Of a stretch of DNA of 64,000 bases, positions 8,568-16,633 are shown in pieces (the stretch's first letter is position 1; every line of letters begins with the position of its first letter). The notes beneath the pieces are model-generated. The model did not search any database, was not told the origin of the DNA, and saw only the letters and a program-made list of their open reading frames with translations. Origin of the DNA: an uncultured Victivallales bacterium (GTDB taxonomy: Bacteria > Verrucomicrobiota > Lentisphaeria > Victivallales > UBA1829); assembly GCA_934644965.1 (NCBI GenBank), contig CAKUDG010000022.1:1-64000 (forward strand), in the 5' to 3' direction. The position numbers were made by a program, and so were the translations under genes.

Positions 8568-9179
8568 ATGAAAAACGCCAAATTCGATTCCCGGATCCTG
8601 ATCCTCAATGACAAATATCTCCTTTTCGGCGACATCGCTGAAATCCCTCCCGGAAAAGAAATTGAACTCGATCTCGGATGCGGTTCCGGAGACATGGCAC
8701 TCGGTATCGCCGAGCGTCATCCGGAAAGGATCACGCTGGCCGCGGACGTCATGCTCGGACGCCTGAGGAAAGTCGTCCGCAGGGCCTCTGCGCGGGATCT
8801 CCTCCCCCGGATGCGCTTCCTCCGCGTCGAGGCCCGGCATCTCTGCTCCATTCTCCTGCCCGATTCCTCCATTGACCGTCTCCACATCCTCTGTCCGGAC
8901 CCCTGGCCGAAACACCGGCACAAGGGACACCGCCTCATGAGCTCCGATTTCATGGCGCAGCTCCACCGCATCCTCAAACCGGACGGAATACTTCATTTCT
9001 CCACCGATGATCTCCCCTACTGGACCTCCGCTCTCCAAAACATCCGGTCCTCCGGACTCTTCTGCGAGGAATCTCTTTCCGCCATCAACGATATCGCCGA
9101 CCTCAAAACCGAATTCGAACGCCAGTGGCTTGCCCAGGGAAAAGCAGTCCTTCACGCCGTCTTCCGGAACCGGGCCTGA
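8568..9179 (+). CDS. trmB: tRNA (guanine-N7)-methyltransferase TrmB
   Basis: A 203-residue SAM-dependent enzyme that makes 7-methylguanosine at position 46 of tRNA. The SAM loop ELDLGCGSG is at 33-41, followed by an acidic residue at the end of strand 2 (AAD near 60). The TrmB hallmark PDPWPKHRHKGHR is at 110-122, and the family's C-terminal TxFE-like piece appears as KTEFERQ. Length fits the short TrmB forms. The gene is alone on its strand and divergent from the phosphatase operon; an AT-rich stretch upstream may hold its promoter. No strong Shine-Dalgarno sequence precedes the ATG. Confidence 0.95.
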   Translation: MKNAKFDSRILILNDKYLLFGDIAEIPPGKEIELDLGCGSGDMALGIAERHPERITLAADVMLGRLRKVVRRASARDLLPRMRFLRVEARHLCSILLPDSSIDRLHILCPDPWPKHRHKGHRLMSSDFMAQLHRILKPDGILHFSTDDLPYWTSALQNIRSSGLFCEESLSAINDIADLKTEFERQWLAQGKAVLHAVFRNRA

Positions 9180-9320
9180 GACTGTATGTCCGGTCCGCCT
9201 CCTCCTCTTCCTGCAGTCGTCTATTCTCCTTTCTCTCTACCTTCTCTTTTTTCTCTTTTTTTCCTCCTCCTCTCCTTCTTCCCCGTGCTGCGTCATAGAA
9301 CGGAGTCCGGAAATGTCACA

Positions 9321-9359
9321 AAAAAAGAACGGGATCCCTTTTTAAACGGAATCCCGTTC
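9321..9359 (-). terminator. Rho-independent terminator after the coiled-coil gene
   Basis: A perfect 9-bp stem (GAACGGGAT at 9327-9335 with ATCCCGTTC at 9351-9359) is followed on the minus strand by TTTTTT at 9326-9321. It lies 45 bp beyond the stop of the minus-strand gene and between converging genes. Confidence 0.85.
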
Positions 9360-9403
9360 CCATGCAGATTTCCGCGGTCTCTTCCCGCAGAGGAAAAGTG
9401 TGA

Positions 9404-9877
9404 TTATTTATCGTCGTCGTCTTCTTCCTCTTCTTCGCCGGAGGAACTGGCCCACTTGTCGATTTTCGCAATCTGAGCGTCCAGAGCGTTGATTTCAGCC
9501 TGAATTTTCTCCGTGGATTTGTCATCCTTGGCGTTTTCCAGCTTCTTTTCGAGGGCTTCTCTCTTCTTTTCAATGGATTCCTTGTCGCGCTCAACGCGTT
9601 TTTCAAACTTTTCCTCGATTTTTTTCCGTTTTTCCTCTTCCTTCCTCTTGGAGCTGTCATTCTTCGCCTTGGCGATCTTCTTGTCAGCCCGCTCCAGATC
9701 CTTGAAGAATTTGGCGTAGGGGTTCTTCTCCTTGACTTCCTTCTCGGCTTTCTTGCCCGGAACGTTCTGCTGCTGTTTCTGTTCAGACTCCTCTTCCTCC
9801 TGAGCGGAAACCAAAGGCGCGGAAAGAAGGGCAAAGGCAAAGAGAACGGCAAGGGTCAGTTTCGTGATCAAAGACAT
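9404..9877 (-). CDS. Small secreted, highly charged coiled-coil protein
   Basis: A 157-residue protein of unknown function. The start was set at MSLITKLTLAVLF: GGGAG lies nine bases upstream and a signal peptide ending at VSAQ follows at once. After it come an EEEESEQ acidic patch, a long helical Lys/Glu-rich coiled coil (about 45-140) and a run of Glu then Asp at the C-terminus. No Pfam-type domain can be recognised from the composition. It is exported to the periplasm by prediction. It lies downstream of the truB operon on the same strand but has its own likely promoter and a strong terminator, so it may be an independent unit. Confidence 0.7.
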   Translation of the reverse strand: MSLITKLTLAVLFAFALLSAPLVSAQEEEESEQKQQQNVPGKKAEKEVKEKNPYAKFFKDLERADKKIAKAKNDSSKRKEEEKRKKIEEKFEKRVERDKESIEKKREALEKKLENAKDDKSTEKIQAEINALDAQIAKIDKWASSSGEEEEEDDDDK

Positions 9878-9933
9878 AAAGCATCTCTCCCATCGTTGAG
9901 TGTTGGTTTGGATTGAAACTGTCACAGGCGTTA

Positions 9934-9962
9934 TAATTAATCATCGGAGAAGGAAAATACAA
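9934..9962 (-). promoter_or_regulatory. Candidate promoter of the secreted coiled-coil gene
   Basis: On the minus strand TTGTAT (9962-9957) and TAATTA (9939-9934) are separated by 17 bases, about 57 bases before the start codon. The match is moderate. Confidence 0.35.
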
Positions 9963-9998
9963 GCCCCGCCGCCTTGGAAAGAAGGGATTTTTTCATTT

Positions 9999-10028
9999 CT
10001 CTCCGGGAGTCTGCTGCGCCCCGGAGAG
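9999..10028. repeat. Inverted repeat, strong hairpin without T-tract
   Basis: CTCTCCGGG at 9999-10007 pairs perfectly with CCCGGAGAG at 10020-10028 across a 12-base loop. It lies 81 bp beyond the stop of the 603-residue gene. No T-run follows on either strand, so it may stabilise the 3' end or act with Rho rather than being a classic terminator. Confidence 0.5.
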
Positions 10029-10108
10029 ATTCCCGGTCAGGATTATTCCCCATCCTCCCGCGGATTTCCCTCTTCTTCTTTTCCGGTTCTGAAAAAAGAA
10101 GAGCCCTT

Positions 10109-11920
10109 TCAAAGGGAGGGCGGCAGTTCCCCGGTGATCTTTTCCAGAAGGGCATCCCAGAGTTCGGCAATGTCTCCAACGCGCAGTTCAAGCTGCTCGT
10201 ACTCCTCCCCTTCCGGCAGTTCCGATGCATTGTTCAGCAGGGCAAGAGTCTCCGTGATCTGGCGGCGGACCGACTGAACAGCTCCGGCTGTTTCCCGGGA
10301 AAGAGCGTCCTTCTTCTCCGCCGTCTGCCCCTCAGCGCAGACGGAAAAACGGGACAACAAATCCAGACGCTGCTCCGTCATTTCCAGCAGATGCGCTCTC
10401 AACGGCATCTTCGCCATATCCGCAACAGGATTGTAAAATTCCAGACTCTCTTCCCAGGCCTCATCCAGAAAATTCAGAAAAGCCGTTTCCTGCGCATCGT
10501 CCGCAAATCGGATTCCGGTCAGCGCGATGAAGCGCTGGTAAAACGCGTCGAAATCGCTTTCTCCATTGGCGATGGCATCCTGTATGAAGGCGAAGGATTC
10601 CACGGAATTCACCGGGGCGTGGGTGTCCGCCAGAATCGACTCCAGGGAATCCAGATTCCCGGAAGAAGCGGAAAACTGATCCGGTGTGAGCCCATGGATA
10701 ATTTCATCGCCCTCCTCCGTATGGGTCTGCAGATCCGGATCCTTCTGCCGGAGCCGCTCTCCGGAAGAGCGAGCCGATTCACCGCCGCCACCTTCCCCGC
10801 AACAGGGCGTTTCTCCCATCGCATGGCCGTGTCCGCCGGAAGAGTGGGAAGGGAAATGGCAGGAACATTCTTCCGTTCCTTCCACCTTTTCCTCCCCGTC
10901 GCCCGGATACGCAGCAAAATTTCCGGAGCCGGGATCGGCCAGATCGTCCGCGGGGACGAGCGTCCATTCCGCATCATCTCTCCGGATGGCGACTTCGCGC
11001 ATCTTATAGCGGTATTCATCGATGCCCAGGAAGGGCCGGTTCCTCAGATCCTCTCCGTTTTCAAAGGCGAACAGATACGCCAGGGAGATCTGGGCGGGGA
11101 TATTCCCCTCCGTATGAGGATTCGTATTCCCTGAGGAGCCTTGCCCGGGATCTCCGGAGCAGACCTGAAGAAGAGCCTGTTCCAGCGCCGAAATCCAGAG
11201 TTCCTGATCCAGGGGGGAGGCCGCCGCGCCGGAGGATCCGGGAAGACTGTCGAGTGTAAAGACGGCGTTCGTCCAGTCCTCCACCGTCAGGATCAGGATG
11301 TCTCCGGGCCGGAAGGAATGACGCGCATAGAACGCGGAAAGGTCAAAGACGGAAAGGTCCAGCTGCGCTTTTTCAATATTGGTAACTGTCCGGAGTGTCC
11401 GGTAGTTTTCATCCGATTCCGCCACAAGAAGATCAATGAATTCCGCCCGCCCCAGCATCAGATATGCCGGAGCAATCTCCCCGAATTCCGCACGGATCTT
11501 CTGAATTCCCAGAGGCGACTCCTTTCCCTCTTCCTTTCCCGCGGAGATGCAAGGACGGATTTCATAATCATCGGGAAACAGTTCCGCATTGCAATACGGA
11601 GCGAAACGGGCTCCGGGAAGAAGAATTCCCCGCTCGATTTCAAATGCGGAAGGCTGTATCCGGAAGCGGCAGGCACGGAAAAAGGATTTCTTCGGATGGC
11701 AAAGCCCGTTTTCCCTGCCGGAACGGAAAAAGTCTTCCCGTTCGCCGAAAAGGATTTCACATTCGCGTTCGATCCTGCGGAACAAGTCCGCATCGGATTC
11801 GGGAATGCCGAGCGCGGCGGCCACGAAGGAAGTCAGTTCGGAAAATCGGAACGGCTCTTCCCTTGAATCCAGAAAGGCATTTGCGGATTCTTCTATTTCC
11901 CGGATGCTGGCCAATGACAT
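10109..11920 (-). CDS. Hypothetical protein with a Cys/His-rich insert, downstream of truB
   Basis: I do not recognise this 603-residue protein. It has no signal peptide and no membrane segment, so it should be cytoplasmic. Three parts can be seen: an acidic N-terminal region (1-330) with regular aromatic/Glu pattern, a low-complexity insert (330-410) that holds Cys352, Cys354, His355, His359, His364, His366, Cys373 and Cys374 within 23 residues, and a helical acidic C-terminal region (415-603) ending in LPPSL. The insert looks able to bind a metal ion, but no known finger spacing fits. AAGGAG lies 11 bases before the ATG. It starts 54 bp after truB and is probably cotranscribed with it. Function unknown. 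Confidence 0.75.
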   Translation of the reverse strand: MSLASIREIEESANAFLDSREEPFRFSELTSFVAAALGIPESDADLFRRIERECEILFGEREDFFRSGRENGLCHPKKSFFRACRFRIQPSAFEIERGILLPGARFAPYCNAELFPDDYEIRPCISAGKEEGKESPLGIQKIRAEFGEIAPAYLMLGRAEFIDLLVAESDENYRTLRTVTNIEKAQLDLSVFDLSAFYARHSFRPGDILILTVEDWTNAVFTLDSLPGSSGAAASPLDQELWISALEQALLQVCSGDPGQGSSGNTNPHTEGNIPAQISLAYLFAFENGEDLRNRPFLGIDEYRYKMREVAIRRDDAEWTLVPADDLADPGSGNFAAYPGDGEEKVEGTEECSCHFPSHSSGGHGHAMGETPCCGEGGGGESARSSGERLRQKDPDLQTHTEEGDEIIHGLTPDQFSASSGNLDSLESILADTHAPVNSVESFAFIQDAIANGESDFDAFYQRFIALTGIRFADDAQETAFLNFLDEAWEESLEFYNPVADMAKMPLRAHLLEMTEQRLDLLSRFSVCAEGQTAEKKDALSRETAGAVQSVRRQITETLALLNNASELPEGEEYEQLELRVGDIAELWDALLEKITGELPPSL

Positions 11921-11974
11921 GAAATCTCACTCCTTTTTCTCTTTTTTCCCCTCTGCGGGGCATAAGCGCCGCCG

Positions 11975-12736
11975 TCAGAAGGACGAAAACTTCGGCATCT
12001 TCGCCAGCCTCTGATGCAGAAGAAAATCCATGTGATCGGCAAGATCCTCCTGCGTCCAGTTCCTGATCTCATCGACAGGATACGCATCCTTCAGCTGAAA
12101 ATCGCCGCTTTCCTCCCGGTTCAAACGGTACAGCGCACCCCCGCACCCGAGCATCTTTCCCACATCCGAACAGAGAGTCCTCACATACGTCCCCTTGGAA
12201 CAGCGAACCCTGAAATCCGCATAAGGCAGAGACACATGCTCCACTTCGATCGAATGGACGGTAACCGGTTTGGCCTCCCGTTCCACTTCTATCCCCTGAC
12301 GTGCAAGATCATAAAGACGTTCCCCGTCTTTCTTGACCGCGGATACCATCGGCGGAATCTGTTCGATCTCTCCGACAAAACGGGAAAAGGCGTCTTTCAA
12401 GGCCTCTTCCGTGACTCCGGACCAGTCCGCCGTCCGGATGACGTTCCCATCCATATCCTGCGAATCCGTTTCCGTCCCCAGAAGAATGGTCCCGCTGTAG
12501 ACCTTGTCCTCTCCGCTGAACTTCTGGCTGAGTTTGGTGAATTTCCCGAGCACCATGACCAGCAAGCCCGTCGCCGCGGGATCCAGGGTGCCGCAGTGCC
12601 CCACCTTCACGGCGTTGAAACGGGCGCGGAGAAACGCCACCACGTCGTGACTGGTCCATCCGGCAGGCTTGTCCACCAGCAGAAGCCCGCTTTTTTCAAA
12701 CGGCGGAAGCCGGTGTTTCTTAGGATTGTGTCTCAT
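11975..12736 (-). CDS. truB: tRNA pseudouridine-55 synthase TruB
   Basis: A 253-residue enzyme that converts U55 to pseudouridine in the T-loop of tRNAs. It opens with the family block GLLLVDKPAGWTSHDVV, followed by VGHCGTLDPAATGLL with the catalytic Asp52, and has the later KGTYVRTL motif. I placed the start at MRHNPKK because GGAGAAGGA lies directly upstream; an ATG six codons earlier overlaps that ribosome binding site. The start lies 17 bp inside the end of nrnA, which suggests coupled translation. Confidence 0.96.
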   Translation of the reverse strand: MRHNPKKHRLPPFEKSGLLLVDKPAGWTSHDVVAFLRARFNAVKVGHCGTLDPAATGLLVMVLGKFTKLSQKFSGEDKVYSGTILLGTETDSQDMDGNVIRTADWSGVTEEALKDAFSRFVGEIEQIPPMVSAVKKDGERLYDLARQGIEVEREAKPVTVHSIEVEHVSLPYADFRVRCSKGTYVRTLCSDVGKMLGCGGALYRLNREESGDFQLKDAYPVDEIRNWTQEDLADHMDFLLHQRLAKMPKFSSF

Positions 12737-13760
12737 GAAATTCCTTCTCCACATTGTCTATGAGTATTGTTTCCGCTTCTTCCGCGGTCCCCGCGGAAAT
12801 GCTGCATCCCGCCGCCATTTCGTGTCCCCCTCCCCCGAGACGGCGCGCAATCCTGCCCACCGAAATCTCAGAAGTCTTCGAACGCAGCGACACTTTGTAC
12901 ACGCCTCCTTCTCCCGCAGGTTTCAGAAGCGCCGCTACTTCCACTCCTTCCATCCCGCGCAGAAGTTCTATGAGCTGCTCCGTATTCCGCATGTCGATGG
13001 AATAGCGTTTCATCAGCCCCGGATCCAGCAGAAGCCATACCAGTTTCCCTCCCAGCGCGCTCCGGAGATGCCGGCTCAGCATTTCCGCCTCGAACACCGC
13101 CATGTTCACGGGTTTGGAAAGATAGACCTTTTCGATGATCGAGTGATGATCCGCTCCCAGGTCCAGCAGCGAGGCGGCCGCGCGCATGGATTCCGCTGTC
13201 GTGTTGTCGAAACGGAAACATCCGCTGTCCGTCGTGATCCCCAGAAGAAGCGCAGTCGCGGCGGAGGGGGAAATCCGCCAATTCGCCGCACATGCCAGAA
13301 AATAGACCACTTCCGCCGTCGAACACGCAGTCGGTTCCACATGGTTCACATGCGCAAAACATCCGTTGTCAGGATGATGATCCAGCGTCAGAAGAGGCAG
13401 CTTCAGATCCGCGAAATCCACCCCTCCAAGACCCAGACGCGCCACCGTCGATGCATCCGCATTGATCAGAAGCGAATACCGTTCATTGATTTCTTCCGCC
13501 GACAGGGGTTTCTTCAGCGCAGGGCAGAGAAAACTCCGGTAAAAATCGGGAGCTTCCTCCGGAAACAGCGCATCCGCGCGGTAACCGTTTTCATTCAGCA
13601 GAAGCCAGAGCCCGCTCAGGGAGCCGACGGCGTCTCCGTCAGGCCGTTCATGTGTCACAATCAGAAAGGGCTTTCCTCCTTCCCTCTCCCCCGCCTCGGC
13701 GGCGGCGCGGATCAGAGTAAGCGCCTCGTCAACCCCCTTCTTCTCATCATTCCGCGTCAT
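12720..13760 (-). CDS. nrnA: DHH/DHHA1 phosphoesterase, NrnA-like oligoribonuclease / pAp phosphatase
   Basis: A 346-residue DHH-family protein. Known relatives degrade short RNA oligonucleotides and dephosphorylate 3'-phosphoadenosine 5'-phosphate. The metal-binding motifs are THERPDGDAVGS (36-47), an NADAS motif near 100, and LDHHP with Asp127, His128, His129. The C-terminal DHHA1 domain ends with GRIARRLGGGGHEMAAG. The ATG at 13760 has GGAGG six bases upstream, so the longer open frame to 13823 is not used. It overlaps rbfA by 14 bp. nrnA between rbfA and truB is a common arrangement. Confidence 0.93.
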   Translation of the reverse strand: MTRNDEKKGVDEALTLIRAAAEAGEREGGKPFLIVTHERPDGDAVGSLSGLWLLLNENGYRADALFPEEAPDFYRSFLCPALKKPLSAEEINERYSLLINADASTVARLGLGGVDFADLKLPLLTLDHHPDNGCFAHVNHVEPTACSTAEVVYFLACAANWRISPSAATALLLGITTDSGCFRFDNTTAESMRAAASLLDLGADHHSIIEKVYLSKPVNMAVFEAEMLSRHLRSALGGKLVWLLLDPGLMKRYSIDMRNTEQLIELLRGMEGVEVAALLKPAGEGGVYKVSLRSKTSEISVGRIARRLGGGGHEMAAGCSISAGTAEEAETILIDNVEKEFHETQS

Positions 13761-14130
13761 CTTTTTCCTCCAGCTCACGGATGATATCCAGCACGCGGTC
13801 CCCGTCCCTGATGTTCCGGTCAAAGATAAAATGCAGAACCGGCGTATATTTCAGCACTATGTGCCGGGCAACGCTCCGCTGAATCTCAGGACGGCTGCGC
13901 ATCAGAATCTTCAGCACCCTGGCCTCGTCCTCCTCCTTCCCCCCAAGAAGACTGATGTAGACCGCCGCGTTCTTCAGGCAGGACGAACAATTCACTTTCG
14001 TCACGGAAATCAGACATCCCCCTTCGTTCAGACCTCGCTTCTCAATCAAATCCGCGATTTCACGCTTTAAAATTTCATTGACTCTGGCGATTCTGTCGAC
14101 CGGGGCGGACTGAGAGGATGAACCGGGCAT
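13747..14130 (-). CDS. rbfA: Ribosome-binding factor A
   Basis: A 127-residue KH-fold protein that helps mature the 5' end of 16S rRNA in the small subunit. Seen features: the N-terminal block DRIARVNEILKREIADLIE, the VTKVNCS strand, the AAVYISLLG strand and LKYTPVLHFIFDRNIRDGD near the C-terminus. The start MPGSSSQ was chosen for its AGGAG nine bases upstream; the frame stays open further back without any domain. Five imperfect 7-bp repeats lie directly before the ribosome binding site. Gene order infB-rbfA-nrnA-truB supports the call. Confidence 0.93.
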   Translation of the reverse strand: MPGSSSQSAPVDRIARVNEILKREIADLIEKRGLNEGGCLISVTKVNCSSCLKNAAVYISLLGGKEEDEARVLKILMRSRPEIQRSVARHIVLKYTPVLHFIFDRNIRDGDRVLDIIRELEEKDDAE

Positions 14131-14143
14131 GACCGTTTTCTCC

Positions 14144-14178
14144 TGTAATATGTAATATGTAAAAGGTAAAAGGTAAAT
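14144..14178. repeat. Five tandem heptamers in front of rbfA
   Basis: Read on the plus strand the units are TGTAATA, TGTAATA, TGTAAAA, GGTAAAA, GGTAAAT. On the transcribed strand the array abuts the AGGAG of rbfA. It lies within the 238-bp infB-rbfA gap, which otherwise holds no gene. Confidence 0.85.
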
Positions 14179-14368
14179 GAAAAATAGAAGGAAGCTCCGC
14201 CGCTGACCTGCAACAGACAATTCCCCTAATTCCATAGAATTCGTTTCGATTCGTTCCGGATAAGAAATATGCAGAGAGGATTCTTCCCCCCACCACACTC
14301 ACTCTCTCACACACTCACTCTTTCTTTCCGCAACTCTTCTCTGAAGAGGTGAATGATCCCGGAAAAAA

Positions 14369-16570
14369 TCAGAGCGTGGCCTTCTTCAGTTCGATTTCAT
14401 ACAGCTGAATCGTGTCGCCTTCACTGAAGTCCAGGAAATTGTCGAGTTTGATTCCGCATTCCATTCCGTGACGCACTTCCTTCACATCCTCCTGGAAATG
14501 CCGGAGAGAACGGACCTCCCCATTGAAAATCAGTTCGTTGTTGCGGAACACTCTGGCTTTCGCCCCTACTCGTGCCACTCCTTTTTCCACGACGCATCCG
14601 CAGACCTTCGGCCCCTTGGAAAGCGTGAAAATCTTCAGAATGCGCACGATCCCGAGTTCCTTTTCCCGCTTCTCCGGTTCCAGACGGCCCGCCAGCGCAT
14701 CTGTGATATCCTCAATCAGCTCGTAAATGATGCTGTAAAGACGAAGCTCCACCTTTTCCTTCTTCGCCAGCTCGTTCACGCCGGGATTGACACGCACATG
14801 AAATCCAATGACAATCGCATCCGAAGACGCCGCCAGAAGCACATCATTCTCCGTGATCGCGCCGACTCCCACATGCAGCGGCTCAATGCTGATCTTCTCC
14901 GAGGACAATTTCCCCAGCGAATCCACAATCGCCTCAGCCGATCCGCGCACATCCGCCTTGATAATGACCTTCAGCGTGTTTTTCTTCCCGGATTCCATCT
15001 GGGAAAACAGCTCTTCCAGACTCGCACCCGGGGCACGACTCGTCAGATTCTCAATCCGACTGCTGGCCAGACGCTTCTCCGCCAGCTCCCTTGCCTCGTT
15101 CAGACTCCGGCAGACCACCATCTTCGCTCCGGCCTCCGGCACCCCGGAAAGACCCGCCACCTTGACCGGGGTGCTGGGCCCCGCCATCGCCACACGGTGT
15201 CCTCTGTGGTCTATCAGACTCTTGATTTTTCCGTAATATCCCCCGCAAATCACCGGGTCCCCCACACGCAGAGTCCCGTTTTTCACCACCACGCTGGCCG
15301 TGGGGCCGAACCCTTGTTCCAGCTGGGATTCCAGCACATACGCCATACCGGGACGTTTCGGATTCGCTTTCAGCTCCAGCATCTCCGCTTCCAGCATGAT
15401 CCGTTCCAGAAGCTGGTCGATTCCCATGCCCGTGCGGGCGGAAACGCGGATCGCGGCCGTCTCGCCGCCCCAGTCTTCCGACATCAGACCATGCTGCTGC
15501 ATATGAAGAAGAATCTTGTCCGGATTCGCATCCGGCAGATCCATTTTGTTGATTGCCACAATGATGGGCACTCCGGCAGCCTTCGCATGGTTCATCGCTT
15601 CGATGGTCTGCGGCATGAATCCGTCATCCGCGGCAACCACCAGGACCACGATATCCGTCACATTCGCACCCCTGGCCCGCATCTGCGTGAAGGCCTCATG
15701 CCCGGGAGTGTCCACAAACGTGATCGTCTTCCCTCCGGAAGACACCACGGACGCGCCGATGTGCTGTGTGATCCCCCCCGCTTCCCCGGACGCCACATGA
15801 GTTTTCCGGATCGTATCCTGAAGCGAGGTCTTCCCGTGGTCCACATGCCCCATGAAGGTCACAATGGGAGGACGCGGCTTCAGATCCCGCGCATCGTCCT
15901 CATACTCCATATCCTCCGGATCCTTTTCCGGATTTTCAGACGTCTCACGCCCCGCATGATCCTCTTTTTCCCGACGGTCCACTACAAGAGTGAAATTCAT
16001 GCTTTCCGCCAGCTTCTGCGCCACTTCCGGCTCCACCACCTGGTTGATGCTCGCAAGAACATTCATCATGAGCAGACCCGTAATCACCTCGTTGGGCTTC
16101 TTCCCAAGCGCCTCTGCCAGATTCTTCACAATGATCGGAGTCTTTATATGAACCTCCTTCGCCTGCGCCGGAACCGCAGGAGATGAAGGCGCAACGGACA
16201 CTCCGGAAGAGGATTTCCCCAATTTCCCCTGTTTGGACTTCTGCCTGCCGCCGCCCCCTCCAACGCCTTCTTCCCGCGTGGAGTAATTCCCAGAACCGGA
16301 TGAACGTTTCCTGGTCTTTACCGGTTCCCGTTTTTCGGACAGCTTCTCTTCCACCTCTTCCGCGACAAGTTCCGCCTCGTCGGACTTGTTCCGTTTTGCC
16401 ATCAGCTCGTCAAAATACGCTTCCACGAGTTCGACAGCATCCGCGGGAATGTTGGAACTGGCTGTTTTGACCCCGGTGAACCCCTGGGATTCCAGCTCCT
16501 TGATAATTTCTTTCGGGGCAAGCCCGTATTTTTCGGCAAGGGTTTTCACCTTCATGCTTTTGACAACCAT
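14369..16570 (-). CDS. infB: Translation initiation factor IF-2
   Basis: A 733-residue GTPase that positions initiator tRNA on the 30S subunit. Order: IF2_N module (MKVKTLAEKYGLAPKEIIKE), a low-complexity Gly/Ser/Lys linker (65-135), a second IF2_N-like module (142-200), the G domain with GHVDHGKT at 241-248, DTPGHEAF and NKMD, then domains II to IV ending in FSEGDTIQLYEIE. The N-terminal arm is short for the family. GAGG lies seven bases before the ATG at 16570. It lies 63 bp after nusA in the same direction. Confidence 0.98.
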   Translation of the reverse strand: MVVKSMKVKTLAEKYGLAPKEIIKELESQGFTGVKTASSNIPADAVELVEAYFDELMAKRNKSDEAELVAEEVEEKLSEKREPVKTRKRSSGSGNYSTREEGVGGGGGRQKSKQGKLGKSSSGVSVAPSSPAVPAQAKEVHIKTPIIVKNLAEALGKKPNEVITGLLMMNVLASINQVVEPEVAQKLAESMNFTLVVDRREKEDHAGRETSENPEKDPEDMEYEDDARDLKPRPPIVTFMGHVDHGKTSLQDTIRKTHVASGEAGGITQHIGASVVSSGGKTITFVDTPGHEAFTQMRARGANVTDIVVLVVAADDGFMPQTIEAMNHAKAAGVPIIVAINKMDLPDANPDKILLHMQQHGLMSEDWGGETAAIRVSARTGMGIDQLLERIMLEAEMLELKANPKRPGMAYVLESQLEQGFGPTASVVVKNGTLRVGDPVICGGYYGKIKSLIDHRGHRVAMAGPSTPVKVAGLSGVPEAGAKMVVCRSLNEARELAEKRLASSRIENLTSRAPGASLEELFSQMESGKKNTLKVIIKADVRGSAEAIVDSLGKLSSEKISIEPLHVGVGAITENDVLLAASSDAIVIGFHVRVNPGVNELAKKEKVELRLYSIIYELIEDITDALAGRLEPEKREKELGIVRILKIFTLSKGPKVCGCVVEKGVARVGAKARVFRNNELIFNGEVRSLRHFQEDVKEVRHGMECGIKLDNFLDFSEGDTIQLYEIELKKATL

Positions 16571-16633
16571 TCTAAATCCTCTGTGATTCCTGAACCGAAA
16601 CGATGGAAGGATGGGCGCGCTGAAAAATACAGC

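Noticed and set aside
10100..10125. CCCTTTCAAAGGG palindrome with a T-rich run at the end of the 603-residue gene
   Set aside because: The stem would close on one base and overlaps the stop codon, so a working terminator is doubtful.
12737..12754. Earlier ATG for truB (six codons upstream)
   Set aside because: It overlaps the GGAGAAGGA ribosome binding site that serves the chosen start.
14468..16186. Plus-strand frame of 572 codons opposite infB
   Set aside because: Antisense to IF-2; His/Arg-rich with no recognisable domain.
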